A DNA stretch of 64,000 nucleotides from contig NZ_FOWP01000002.1 in the NCBI RefSeq assembly GCF_900115475.1, forward strand, positions 434,001-498,000. Direction: 5' to 3'. The position numbers were made by a program, and so were the translations under genes. This DNA is from Ectopseudomonas composti. GTDB taxonomy: Bacteria; Pseudomonadota; Gammaproteobacteria; Pseudomonadales; Pseudomonadaceae. The notes beneath the pieces were generated by a model, which was not told where the DNA came from, made no database searches, and worked only from the letters and a program-made list of their open reading frames with translations. Shown here piece after piece: positions 16,621 to 25,814 of the stretch; within the stretch, counting starts at the first letter, position 1; the number at the start of each line of letters is the position of its first letter.

Positions 16621-18666
16621 ATGGCTGACCTATTGAACATAGGCCTCTCGGGCCTGGCGGCGAACAAGACTTCGCTGGCTGTTACCGGCCATAACATCGT
16701 CAACGTCAATACGCCTGGTTTCTCTCGTCAGGAGACGATCCAGTCCACGCGTACGCCGCAGTTCAGTGGTGCTGGCTATATCGGCTCGGGTACGACCCTG
16801 ACCGACGTGCGGCGCATCTACAACGAGTTCCTGAATACCCAGGTACGCAGTAGCACTGCACTCAACAGCGACACAAAGGCCTACCTGAGCCAGATCAACC
16901 AGCTCGATTCCCTGCTTGCGGGCAGTACCACGGGTATCACTCCCGGCCTGCAGAAACTGTTCTCCGCTCTGCAAACCGCAGCCGAAGACCCCGCTAACAT
17001 ACCCGCGCGGCAGCTGGCCTTGTCGGAAGCGGAAGGTCTGGCCAAGCGTTTCAATACCGTCTATGACCGCCTGTACGAGCAGAACGCCTTCATCAACAAA
17101 CAGCTGTCGGCGGTTACCGATCAGGTCAACCAACTGGCGACATCGATTGCCGGCTACAACGACGCGATTGCCATTGCAGCCTCTAACGGACAGGCGCCGA
17201 ACGACCTGCTCGATGCCCGTGAAGAGGCGGTACGCAAGCTTTCCGAGTTCGTCGGCGTGACCGTCGTTCCACAGGACGACAGCAGCTACAACCTGTTTAT
17301 CGGTTCCGGTCAGCCATTGGTCGTCGGCAAGCAGGCCGCACGGCTCGAAGTGGTGCCGGGGCAGGCCGATCCATTGCGTCAGGAGATACAGTTCGTCAGC
17401 GGCAACTCGCGGCAGAACGTCAGCTCCCTGATCACAGGCGGCGAGATGGGCGGTTTGTTGCGCTATCGAGAAGATGTACTGGATACCTCGTTGAATGCTG
17501 TTGGTCGCCTGGCGCTTTCGGTTACGGACCAGATCAATCGTCAGCTGGGGCAGGGGCTGGATCTCAATGGCGAGTTCGGTAACAACCTGTTTCGCTCGAT
17601 CAACGATCCCCTGCTGCTCAGTCAGCGCAGCCTGGCGCGGATTGGTAACAGCGATGCGAATGCCAACCTCAATGTCACGCTGACCGACACCACGCAACTG
17701 ACTACCAGCGATTACGAGGTACAGTTCACCAGCGCGACCGAGTATGTGGTTCGCCGTCTCTCCGATGGCACGCAGTTTCCTGCCAGCCCGGCGACCTTCG
17801 ATATCACCACGGTGCCTGCACCCGAAGTGGACGGCTTCTCCCTTGGTGTGGCCAGTGGCACCTTCGCAGCAGGTGATCGCTTTCAGGTGATGCCGACCCG
17901 TAACGCCGGCCGTGACATTCGAGCGGACATGAAGAACGCCGAGGAACTGGCCTTCGCTGCGCCGCTCAAGGCCGAAACCAGCCCAGCCAATATCGGCACC
18001 GGCAAGATCACCCAGCCGAAGCTGCTGACCGAAATCAATATCTACGATCCGGCCGCACAGGCGGATCTGGAAACCAGCCTGCGCAATGCGCCGCCGCTGC
18101 GCATCGTGATGGGGGCGGGAGGCGGCGCAACGCAGAGCTATGACGTCGTCGATATCAACGGCAACGTGATCGACACCGGTAGCATCGTTCCGGGGCAGGA
18201 CAACGCGCTGACCATCAGCGTACCGGCCAACCCGCCCGCGGTTCCTGCTGCGTTTGACTATCAGGTGACCATCAGCGGCCGACCGTCGGGTGGCGACAAC
18301 TTCTCGGTGTCGTTCAACACCAATGGCGTGTCGGATAACCGTAACGCGTTGAACCTGGTCAACTTGCAGAACAAGTCAGTAATCGGCATCAACCCGGCGG
18401 CGCCCAATACCACAGGTTCGAGTTTTTCCGACTCCTATGGTGACCTGGTCGAGCGGGTCGGCACGCTGACCAGTCAGGCGCGTGTAGACGGCGAGGCGAC
18501 TGGCGCGATCCTCAAGCAGGCCACCGATAACCGCGACTCGATTTCCGGGGTCAACCTCGATGAAGAGGCGGCCAAACTGATCCAGTTCGAGCAGTACTAC
18601 CAGGCATCCGCGCAGATCATTCAAGTTGCGCGTAACCTGTTCGATACGTTGATCAATACATTCTGA
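16621..18666 (+). CDS. flgK: Hook-filament junction protein FlgK (HAP1)
   Basis: 681 residues, typical of pseudomonad FlgK and longer than the enteric protein. The N-terminal D0/D1 motif GHNIVNVNTPGFSRQE and the C-terminal SGVNLDEEAAKLIQFEQYYQ are conserved; the central part (about 330-560) is variable. FlgK forms the first junction layer between hook and filament and is chaperoned by FlgN. It lies ten bases after flgJ. A perfect hairpin follows it before flgL. Confidence 0.95.
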   Translation: MADLLNIGLSGLAANKTSLAVTGHNIVNVNTPGFSRQETIQSTRTPQFSGAGYIGSGTTLTDVRRIYNEFLNTQVRSSTALNSDTKAYLSQINQLDSLLAGSTTGITPGLQKLFSALQTAAEDPANIPARQLALSEAEGLAKRFNTVYDRLYEQNAFINKQLSAVTDQVNQLATSIAGYNDAIAIAASNGQAPNDLLDAREEAVRKLSEFVGVTVVPQDDSSYNLFIGSGQPLVVGKQAARLEVVPGQADPLRQEIQFVSGNSRQNVSSLITGGEMGGLLRYREDVLDTSLNAVGRLALSVTDQINRQLGQGLDLNGEFGNNLFRSINDPLLLSQRSLARIGNSDANANLNVTLTDTTQLTTSDYEVQFTSATEYVVRRLSDGTQFPASPATFDITTVPAPEVDGFSLGVASGTFAAGDRFQVMPTRNAGRDIRADMKNAEELAFAAPLKAETSPANIGTGKITQPKLLTEINIYDPAAQADLETSLRNAPPLRIVMGAGGGATQSYDVVDINGNVIDTGSIVPGQDNALTISVPANPPAVPAAFDYQVTISGRPSGGDNFSVSFNTNGVSDNRNALNLVNLQNKSVIGINPAAPNTTGSSFSDSYGDLVERVGTLTSQARVDGEATGAILKQATDNRDSISGVNLDEEAAKLIQFEQYYQASAQIIQVARNLFDTLINTF

Positions 18667-18671
18667 ATTGT

Positions 18672-18695
18672 CGCTTTCCCGAGTTCGGGAAAGCG
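18672..18695 (+). terminator. Perfect hairpin between flgK and flgL
   Basis: CGCTTTCCCGA and TCGGGAAAGCG form an 11-bp stem around GT. There is no T-run, so partial termination or RNA processing is as likely as full termination. Confidence 0.5.
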
Positions 18696-18735
18696 CGGCC
18701 TGTACAGCTGACAGGCGTTGCAAGAGGCAAGCCCC

Positions 18736-20424
18736 ATGGTCATGCGCATCTCATCCATTCAGGCGTTCAATAACGGCGTTTCCGGTCTGGGGCGCAATTA
18801 TTCGAATCTGATTCGCACCCAGGAGCAGATCAGCAGTGGCAACCGTATCCTCACCCCGGCGGATGATCCAGTGGCCTCGGTGCGCCTGTTGCAGCTCGAA
18901 CAACAACAGGCGGTACTCAAACAGTACAGCGACAACCTGACCGCCGCGAAGAACAGCCTGACTCAGGAAGAGACCACGCTCAATTCGGTCAATACCGTGT
19001 TGCAGCGTGTGCGTGAGCTGGCGGTGCGGGCCGGCGGCGGTTCACTCTCATCGGAGGACCGCAACTCCATCGCCAAGGAGCTTTCCGAGCGTGAGGCCGA
19101 ACTGCTCAACCTGATGAACAGCCGCAACGCCCGTGGTGAGTACCTGTTCTCCGGTTTTCTGGGCAAGAACGAGCCGTTCTTGCGCAACCCGGATGGCACC
19201 TATTCGTACTTCGGTGACGAAGGGCAGCGTACGCTGCAGGTGGCCAGCTCGACCAATGTCGCGATCAACGACAACGGCAAGCGCCTGTTCGAGGACGTCA
19301 CCAACGCCAACCGTGTGGCAAACGACAACGGAGTCAATAATCCGGCACTGCCATCGCCCCCGTTGCCGGCAACGACCATCCCGGCAGTGCCCGCTGCCGA
19401 CCAGCGCGTGTTCATCTCGCCCGGCCTGGTCGAAGATGAGCGTGCCTTCAACTCGGACTTCCGTAACGGCGAGCCCTATTCGCTGGCGTTCGTCAGTGGC
19501 AGCGAGTTCCGTATCTACGATGCCAGCGGCGCTGACGTAACCTCGGAGATTCCTGGCGGCGGCAAGATCGACCCGTTGGTCAATGGCGGCAACGTCATCA
19601 ACTTTCGTGGCATGCGTTTTCAGCTCGACGTAGTGCTGAAAGAGGGCGATAACGAGCTGGATCTGGACAATCTGCTGGCAGATATCCAGCCGCCAGCTAC
19701 CGCGGGTTCGCCAGGCATCGGCACCCATAGTTTCACCCTGCAGTCCGCGTCCACCGAGTTCGCTGTGACCCGCGCGTCCACCAATGGCTCTGCCGCCGTG
19801 GTGGCAGGCGGTAATGTCGTCAACCAGGCGGTATTCGACAGCCAGTTTCCTACCTCCGGCGTGGTGCTTCGCTTCACCGACGACACTAACTACGAGGTCT
19901 ATGCCCAGCCGGTCGGCCCCAACAGTCCGGTACTGACCACCGGAACCGTTACTGCGCCTTATCCTGCCACCTTCACCGTGTATGGCGCGGAGTTCACGAT
20001 GTCCGGCCCTGCCGCCGCCGCTGGTGGCGACGAGTTTGGCGTGAAGCCGCAGTTCCAAGAGCAACGCAGCATCCTCAACACCATCTCCCGCCTGCGCCAG
20101 TCGCTGGAGTCCTCGCCCACTTCGGCAGCGGGTAATTTGGCCATTCGCGACGAAGTGGCCATCGCCCTGAAGAACCTCGACAATGGCATGGGCAACGTGC
20201 TGGAAGTGCAGACCGAAATTGGCGCGCGCCTCAACCTGATCGACACCACCAGCGTCGACAACGAAGACGTGACCCTGGTGAACAAATCGGTGCAGGCCGA
20301 ACTGCGTGAACTCGACTATGCCGAGGCATTGTCGCGCCTGTCGTTCCAGACCATCATTCTCGAAGCGGCGCAGCAGAGCTACGTGAAGATTGCTGGGTTG
20401 AATCTTTTCAATCAGTTACGTTAG
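18736..20424 (+). CDS. flgL: Hook-filament junction protein FlgL (HAP3)
   Basis: 562 residues from ATG 18736 (AAGAGG 8 bases upstream; MRISSIQ at 18742 is an alternative). It has the flagellin-like N-terminus NYSNLIRTQEQISSGNRIL and the C-terminal LRELDYAEALSRLSFQTIIL with a Phe/Leu-rich end. It forms the second junction layer next to the filament. It is clearly longer than enteric FlgL (about 317), owing to a large central surface region (about residues 200-450). It is the last gene before the glycan island. Confidence 0.93.
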   Translation: MVMRISSIQAFNNGVSGLGRNYSNLIRTQEQISSGNRILTPADDPVASVRLLQLEQQQAVLKQYSDNLTAAKNSLTQEETTLNSVNTVLQRVRELAVRAGGGSLSSEDRNSIAKELSEREAELLNLMNSRNARGEYLFSGFLGKNEPFLRNPDGTYSYFGDEGQRTLQVASSTNVAINDNGKRLFEDVTNANRVANDNGVNNPALPSPPLPATTIPAVPAADQRVFISPGLVEDERAFNSDFRNGEPYSLAFVSGSEFRIYDASGADVTSEIPGGGKIDPLVNGGNVINFRGMRFQLDVVLKEGDNELDLDNLLADIQPPATAGSPGIGTHSFTLQSASTEFAVTRASTNGSAAVVAGGNVVNQAVFDSQFPTSGVVLRFTDDTNYEVYAQPVGPNSPVLTTGTVTAPYPATFTVYGAEFTMSGPAAAAGGDEFGVKPQFQEQRSILNTISRLRQSLESSPTSAAGNLAIRDEVAIALKNLDNGMGNVLEVQTEIGARLNLIDTTSVDNEDVTLVNKSVQAELRELDYAEALSRLSFQTIILEAAQQSYVKIAGLNLFNQLR

Positions 20425-20617
20425 TTTCCTGCCTAGCCGCCTTCCGCTCGGGGCTGTTACGCTCGCGCCCCGGGCGGGCATTCATCGCGTGACCTTTCGC
20501 CACGTCGTACGCGCGCCCGTCCCATCCAATGGTACGGCATGTATTTTGCTCGGTGGGTGATACGAGTAGGGTAAGGTCAATGAATTGTCGGTCAGTACGG
20601 ACGACCTGGGCGAATCT

Positions 20618-21388
20618 ATGAAAACAGTCATTCTGGCCGGTGGATTGGGCACGCGTATCAGCGAAGAGTCCCACTTGCGGCCCAAGCCGATGATCGAGAT
20701 AGGCGGCAAGCCGATCATCTGGCACATCATGAAGATCTACTCCCATTACGGCATCAACGACTTCGTGATCTGCCTGGGCTACAAGGGCTACGTGATCAAG
20801 GAGTATTTCGCCAACTACTTCCTGCACATGTCTGACGTGACCTTCGACATGGCAGAAAACCAGATGCACATCCACAACCGTCATGCCGAGCCGTGGCGTG
20901 TGACCCTGGTCGACACGGGCGAGAGCACCGCTACGGGCGGGCGCCTCAAGCGCGTGCGCGATTACCTGGGCGACGAGACCTTCTGCCTGACCTACGGTGA
21001 TGGCGTCGCCGATATCGACATTGCGCAACTGATCGATTTCCACCGCAGTCACGGCAAGCTGGCCACGGTAACGGCCGTGCAGCCGCCAGGTCGCTACGGC
21101 GCGTTGGATATCCAAGGCCAGCAGGTGCTGGGCTTTCAGGAAAAGCCTCAGGGTGATGGCGGCTGGATCAATGGCGGCTTCTTCGTGCTTGAGCCAGGTG
21201 TCCTCGATTACATCGATGGCGACAGCGCCACCTGGGAATTCGAACCGATGCGCCAGTTGTCCGAGCAAGGACAGTTGATGAGTCATCTGCATCGTGGCTT
21301 CTGGCAACCGATGGACACCCTGCGTGATCGCGTGCTGCTCGAAGATCGCTGGAAGAGCGGCCAGGCGGAGTGGCGTATATGGCCGTGA
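20618..21388 (+). CDS. rfbF: Glucose-1-phosphate cytidylyltransferase RfbF
   Basis: 256 residues, the family length. The nucleotidyltransferase signature [20 protein letters not shown] occurs at the N-terminus, with [15 protein letters not shown] and the product-binding [11 protein letters not shown]. It makes CDP-glucose from CTP and glucose-1-phosphate, the first step to CDP-linked 6-deoxy and 3,6-dideoxy sugars. It opens the island. The start codon is followed by MKTVIL as in the family, but no clear ribosome-binding site is seen. It overlaps rfbG by ten bases. Confidence 0.93.
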   Translation: MKTVILAGGLGTRISEESHLRPKPMIEIGGKPIIWHIMKIYSHYGINDFVICLGYKGYVIKEYFANYFLHMSDVTFDMAENQMHIHNRHAEPWRVTLVDTGESTATGGRLKRVRDYLGDETFCLTYGDGVADIDIAQLIDFHRSHGKLATVTAVQPPGRYGALDIQGQQVLGFQEKPQGDGGWINGGFFVLEPGVLDYIDGDSATWEFEPMRQLSEQGQLMSHLHRGFWQPMDTLRDRVLLEDRWKSGQAEWRIWP

Positions 21389-22446
21389 GTGCGGCTTTCT
21401 GGGCCGGTCGCCGAGTCTTGCTGACCGGGCATACCGGTTTCAAGGGCGGCTGGCTGGCGCTGTGGCTGCAGGAACTGGGCGCCGAGGTCTGTGGCTATGC
21501 CTTGCCTGCGCCTGCTGAGCCGTCGCTCTGGCAGGTCGCGCGCCTGGTCGAGTGTGTGCCCGGCACCCTGGCCGATATCCGTGACGCTCAGCGCGTTGCC
21601 GAGGCCGTTACGACCTTTCGCCCGGAAATCGTCCTGCACCTGGCGGCTCAGCCGTTGGTGCGTGAATCCTACCGTGCGCCGGCCGAGACTTACGCCACCA
21701 ATGTCATGGGCACGGTCAATCTGCTGGAGGCGCTGCGTGGCTGCGACAGCGTGCGTGCGGTGCTGGTGGTTACCAGCGACAAGTGCTACGAAAACCGCGA
21801 ATGGCTCTGGCCGTACCGCGAAAGTGATGGCCTCGGTGGGCATGACCCCTACAGCAGCAGCAAGGCCTGCGTGGAGTTGTTGTGCGCGTCCTGGCGTGAG
21901 TCTTTTTTGCGCGAGTCGGGCATTGCCCTGGCCACGGCCCGAGCCGGTAATGTGATTGGCGGCGGTGACTGGTCGGCTGATCGCTTGCTGCCCGACATCC
22001 TGCGTGCCTGGCAGGCAGGTCAGACGCTGACGCTGCGCTACCCTCAGGCCGTACGTCCCTGGCAACACGTGCTCGAGCCGCTGCAAGGCTATCTGTGCCT
22101 GGCACAGGCGTTGGTCGAGCAGGGCGAGGCTATGGCCTCGGCGTGGAACTTTGGCCCCGATAACGAGGGGCAGGTCAGTGTCGGCGAGCTGGTCGAGCGA
22201 TTGGCTCAGCGCTGGCCAGGTCAGGCGCCTTGGACGGTCGAGGCGAGCGGGCAACCGCACGAGGCGGGCCTGCTCGCGCTGGACTCCAGCCAGGCACGTG
22301 TTCGACTGAACTGGCACCCCCGCTGGAACTTGCAGCAGGCCATCGAACGAACCCTCGACTGGCACCAGGCCTGGCAGGCCGGCGAGGATATGCAGACATT
22401 CAGCCGCGCGCAGATCGCGGCCTATCAAGGCGAAACTCATGAGTGA
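21379..22446 (+). CDS. rfbG: CDP-glucose 4,6-dehydratase RfbG
   Basis: 355 residues from ATG 21379 (GGAGTGG 8 bases upstream). It is an SDR-fold enzyme with the NAD motif [27 protein letters not shown] and the catalytic tyrosine/lysine in [14 protein letters not shown]. The GFKGGWL variant is specific to CDP-glucose dehydratases. It converts CDP-glucose to CDP-4-keto-6-deoxyglucose. The stop codon overlaps the rfbH start by eight bases, which indicates coupled translation. Confidence 0.93.
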   Translation: MAVSAAFWAGRRVLLTGHTGFKGGWLALWLQELGAEVCGYALPAPAEPSLWQVARLVECVPGTLADIRDAQRVAEAVTTFRPEIVLHLAAQPLVRESYRAPAETYATNVMGTVNLLEALRGCDSVRAVLVVTSDKCYENREWLWPYRESDGLGGHDPYSSSKACVELLCASWRESFLRESGIALATARAGNVIGGGDWSADRLLPDILRAWQAGQTLTLRYPQAVRPWQHVLEPLQGYLCLAQALVEQGEAMASAWNFGPDNEGQVSVGELVERLAQRWPGQAPWTVEASGQPHEAGLLALDSSQARVRLNWHPRWNLQQAIERTLDWHQAWQAGEDMQTFSRAQIAAYQGETHE

Positions 22447-23761
22447 ACAGACGGCGCAAGCGCTGCGTCAGCAGATAGCCGAGCTGGTGGAGCGGTATGC
22501 CGAGTTGCAATTGGCACCTGCTGCTTTTGAAGCTGGCCGCGATGCCGTGCCGCCCTCGGGCAAGGTGATCGGTGCCGGTGAGCTGAAAAACATGACCGAG
22601 GCGGTGCTCGACGGCTGGTTGACCACTGGGCGCTTCAACCAGGCCTTCGAGACTCGTCTGGCTCGCTATTTGGGCCGCCGCTGCGTGCTGACCACCAACT
22701 CCGGTTCCTCGGCCAATTTGCTGGCGTTCTCCGCCCTGACCTCGCCGCGTCTGGGCGATCGGGCAATTCGCAAAGGTGACGAAGTGATCGGCGTGGCCGC
22801 CGGTTTTCCCACCACGGTCAACCCCATCCTGCAGTTCGGTGCGGTGCCGGTGTTCGTCGATATCGAACTGGGCACCTACAACATCGATCCGGCATTGGTC
22901 GAGGCGGCCATCGGCCCGCGCACCAAGGCGATCATGCTCGCCCACACGCTGGGTAACCCGTTTAACCTCAAGGTCATCCGTGAACTCTGTGATCGCCACA
23001 GCCTGTGGCTGATCGAGGATTGTTGCGACGCTCTCGGCTCGACCTACGAAGGTCGCCAGGTGGGCAGTTTCGGTGACATCGGCACGCTCAGCTTCTATCC
23101 GGCGCACCACATCACCATGGGCGAGGGCGGGGCGGTGTTCACTGACTCGCCACTGCTCAAACGCATCGTCGAGTCGTTCCGCGACTGGGGCCGTGATTGC
23201 TATTGCGCGCCTGGCGAGGACAACACCTGTGGCAAGCGCTTCTGCTGGCAACTGGGCGATTTGCCGGAGGGCTACGACCACAAGTACACCTACTCGCACC
23301 TAGGCTACAACCTGAAGATTACCGACATGCAGGCCGCTTGTGCCCTGGCGCAGATGGATCGTCTGGATGACTTCATCGCCGCGCGCAAGCGCAATTTTGC
23401 TTGGCTCAGCGAACGCCTGGCTGGCTGCGCCGAGCAACTGATCCTGCCGCAGGCGACGCCTGGCAGTGATCCGTCTTGGTTCGGCTTCCCGCTGACCCTG
23501 CGCGATGGTTGCGGCATCGAGCGTGTCGAGCTGTTGCGTTATCTGGACGAACAACGTGTGGGCACGCGCCTGCTGTTCGCTGGCAACCTGACTCGCCAGC
23601 CCTATATGCAAGGCCAGCAATACCGTGTGAGCGGTGAACTGACAGTGACCGACAAGGTGATGCGTGACACCTTTTGGATCGGCCTCTGGCCGGGGCTGTC
23701 CGAGGATCATCTGGAGCACGCCGCGTGCAGCCTGGAAACCTATGTGCGGAGGCTGCGCTGA
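22439..23761 (+). CDS. rfbH: CDP-4-keto-6-deoxyglucose 3-dehydrase RfbH (E1)
   Basis: 440 residues, DegT/DnrJ aminotransferase fold. The residue that would be the PLP lysine is histidine in [16 protein letters not shown], the hallmark of the E1 dehydrases that use PMP. The cysteine-rich segment [20 protein letters not shown] carries the [2Fe-2S] ligands. E1 removes the C3 hydroxyl of CDP-4-keto-6-deoxyglucose, normally with the reductase E3 (RfbI/AscD). No E3 gene is seen in this window. It follows rfbG and overlaps the next gene by one base. Confidence 0.92.
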   Translation: MSEQTAQALRQQIAELVERYAELQLAPAAFEAGRDAVPPSGKVIGAGELKNMTEAVLDGWLTTGRFNQAFETRLARYLGRRCVLTTNSGSSANLLAFSALTSPRLGDRAIRKGDEVIGVAAGFPTTVNPILQFGAVPVFVDIELGTYNIDPALVEAAIGPRTKAIMLAHTLGNPFNLKVIRELCDRHSLWLIEDCCDALGSTYEGRQVGSFGDIGTLSFYPAHHITMGEGGAVFTDSPLLKRIVESFRDWGRDCYCAPGEDNTCGKRFCWQLGDLPEGYDHKYTYSHLGYNLKITDMQAACALAQMDRLDDFIAARKRNFAWLSERLAGCAEQLILPQATPGSDPSWFGFPLTLRDGCGIERVELLRYLDEQRVGTRLLFAGNLTRQPYMQGQQYRVSGELTVTDKVMRDTFWIGLWPGLSEDHLEHAACSLETYVRRLR

Positions 23762-24453
23762 TGCGCGCCTACGTGCTCTGCGGTGGTTTCGGCACGCGCC
23801 TGCGCAGCGTGACGGACACGCAGAAAGCTCTGGTGCCGGTGCATGGCGAGCCTTTTCTGGCGCGCGTGCTGCGCCAACTAGAGCGGGCCGGCATCAGTGA
23901 GGCCGTGCTTTGCGCGCACTACCGGGCCGAGCAGGTCGCTGAACAACTGGCGGCTCTGGCACAGGACGCCGGGCTGCGACTGGTACTGGTGGTCGAACCC
24001 AGCCCAATGGGCACCGGCGGGGCGTTGCTCAATGCGTTGCGCGAGCAACCGCCATACGGGCGCTATCTGGTGCTCAACGCCGACACCTTTCTCGACGTCG
24101 ATGGCTACGCGCTGATAGCGCAGGGGCAAGGTAATGCGCTGCTGAGTGTGCAGGTCGATGAGCGCAGCCGCTACGGTAGCCTCGAGGTCGATGCCTGTGG
24201 TCGGTTGCAGGCGCTGCTGGAGAAGGGGCGCGGGGGTTCGGGCCTGATCAACGCTGGCGTCTACGCTTTTACCTGCGAAACCTTCGCGAGCATCACTGTG
24301 CGTGCGTGCTCGATGGAGCAGGAGCTACTGCCCGAATTGCTGGCGCGCGAAGCCGTGAACGTCATCGAGTACAGCGGTCGCTTCATCGATATCGGCACGC
24401 CGGAGTCGCTTGACCGATATGCCAATGATTTTCGGATGGAACCTCGATCATGA
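23761..24453 (+). CDS. Sugar-phosphate nucleotidyltransferase (HddC-like)
   Basis: 230 residues. The N-terminal motif YVLCGGFGTRLRSVTDTQKA and the following LVPVHGEPFLARVL are the nucleotidyltransferase signature; LVLNADTFLDVD holds the metal-binding aspartates. It is the short single-domain form seen in D-glycero-D-manno-heptose-1-phosphate guanylyltransferase (HddC) and related enzymes. It couples at both ends through ATGA overlaps, with rfbH before and the CBS-kinase after. Together with that kinase it probably activates a sugar-1-phosphate; the nucleotide (GDP, CDP or other) cannot be read from the sequence. Confidence 0.8.
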   Translation: MRAYVLCGGFGTRLRSVTDTQKALVPVHGEPFLARVLRQLERAGISEAVLCAHYRAEQVAEQLAALAQDAGLRLVLVVEPSPMGTGGALLNALREQPPYGRYLVLNADTFLDVDGYALIAQGQGNALLSVQVDERSRYGSLEVDACGRLQALLEKGRGGSGLINAGVYAFTCETFASITVRACSMEQELLPELLAREAVNVIEYSGRFIDIGTPESLDRYANDFRMEPRS

Positions 24454-25814
24454 GCCTGCTCGTGCAAACCCTCAGTATCCGTGAACAGCAGAGCATCCTC
24501 GACGCTGTCGAATGCATTGAGGCCGGCGCCCTGCAGATCGTTTTCGTGGTGGACGAGCAGATGCGTTTGCTGGGAGTGGTGACCAACGGTGACGTGCGCC
24601 GCCACTTGCTACAGGGTGGCAAGACGGACGAGCCAGTGACCACCTGCATGAATGAGGAGTTTCGTTCGGTGCGCATAGGCGCGCCGCGTGAGGATCTGCT
24701 CAAGGCGTTTGATCTGGGCTGCATCGCTCTACCAGGCCTGGATGAACAGGGCCGTCTGGTGGAGGTGTACACCCGGCAGATGGCTGCCAGCGTCGAGGTG
24801 CCCGTACTGGCCCGTGCCCGTGCGCCCGTGCGCATGAGTTTCTGCGGCGGCGGTGCGGATCTCACCTATTTCTTCATCGATCACTCGGCGGCAGTGCTCA
24901 GCTGCACCGTGGGCCTGTATGCCCATGCCACCCTGATCCCGCGTGACGATGGGCGTATCAGCATCTACGCCGAAGACTTGGGCCGTGAGGAGCATTACAG
25001 CTCCCTGGCCGAGTTGCTGGTCGCGCCGGAGAAGAGCCTGTTGGCCACCATCGTCGCAGTGATCAAACCCAAATACGGCTTCGACCTTTACCTGCGTTCG
25101 GACTTTCCCGTGGGCTCCGGCCTGGGTGGCTCGTCGGCAGCGACCACCGCGACCATCGCGGTGTTCAATGAGCTGCGTCAGGATCGTTGGAATACCTACG
25201 AAATCGCCGAGCTGGCGTTTCAGGCTGAACGCCTGTGCTTCGGCATCGCCGGTGGCTGGCAGGATCAGTACGCCTCGGCGTTCGGCGGCTTCAACCTGAT
25301 CGAGTTCGAGAACCAGCGTAATCTCGTCCATCCTATTCGCTTGGAAGACTCGATCCGCAACGAACTGGAGTCCTGCCTGGTGCTGTGCGACACCGGCATC
25401 TCCCATGACTCCGGGCGCCTGCACGAACTGCAGCGCGAGGAGATTGAGGCCGAGCTATCGCAAACCGAACTGCTCAGCGCCAGCGTTACCCTGTGTCGGC
25501 GTATGCACCACTTTCTTATCCGGGGTGAGCTCAAGGCATTCGGTTCCTGCCTGGACGAAGCCTGGCACTTGAAGAAGCGCTTTTCCTCGGCCATCAGCGA
25601 TGGCCGGCTCGATGACATCTATGCGGCCGCGCTGGCTGCCGGAGCCTGTGGCGGCAAGCTGCTGGGCGCTGGTGGCGGCGGCTTTTTCCTCTTTTACGTT
25701 CAGCCCCAGCATCGTCAGCCCGTGGTCAACGCCGTCGGCGCGCTGGGCTGTCAGACCCAGAACTTCCGCTTCGAATCGAGCGGCGTGACCTCATGGCGAA
25801 CGAAAATCCAATGA
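24450..25814 (+). CDS. CBS domain pair fused to a GHMP sugar kinase (HddA-like)
   Basis: 454 residues. Residues about 1-115 resemble a CBS pair (IVFVVDEQMRLLGVVTNGDV and IALPGLDEQGRLVEVYTR). Residues about 120-454 are a GHMP kinase with ARAPVRMSFCGGGADLTYFF, the ATP loop PVGSGLGGSSAATTAT and the C-terminal GGKLLGAGGGGFFLFY. The kinase half resembles D-glycero-D-manno-heptose 7-phosphate kinases. In nonulosonate loci a CBS pair is usually fused to the nucleotidyltransferase (PtmE type); here it is on the kinase, right after a separate nucleotidyltransferase. It may sense nucleotides. Overlaps on both sides are ATGA type. Confidence 0.82.
   Translation: MSLLVQTLSIREQQSILDAVECIEAGALQIVFVVDEQMRLLGVVTNGDVRRHLLQGGKTDEPVTTCMNEEFRSVRIGAPREDLLKAFDLGCIALPGLDEQGRLVEVYTRQMAASVEVPVLARARAPVRMSFCGGGADLTYFFIDHSAAVLSCTVGLYAHATLIPRDDGRISIYAEDLGREEHYSSLAELLVAPEKSLLATIVAVIKPKYGFDLYLRSDFPVGSGLGGSSAATTATIAVFNELRQDRWNTYEIAELAFQAERLCFGIAGGWQDQYASAFGGFNLIEFENQRNLVHPIRLEDSIRNELESCLVLCDTGISHDSGRLHELQREEIEAELSQTELLSASVTLCRRMHHFLIRGELKAFGSCLDEAWHLKKRFSSAISDGRLDDIYAAALAAGACGGKLLGAGGGGFFLFYVQPQHRQPVVNAVGALGCQTQNFRFESSGVTSWRTKIQ

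Noticed and set aside
22508..22530. TTGGCACCTGCTGCTTTTG inside rfbH, resembling a sigma-54 promoter
   Set aside because: The GG-to-GC spacing is not ten bases and it lies inside a coding region with no gene start following.
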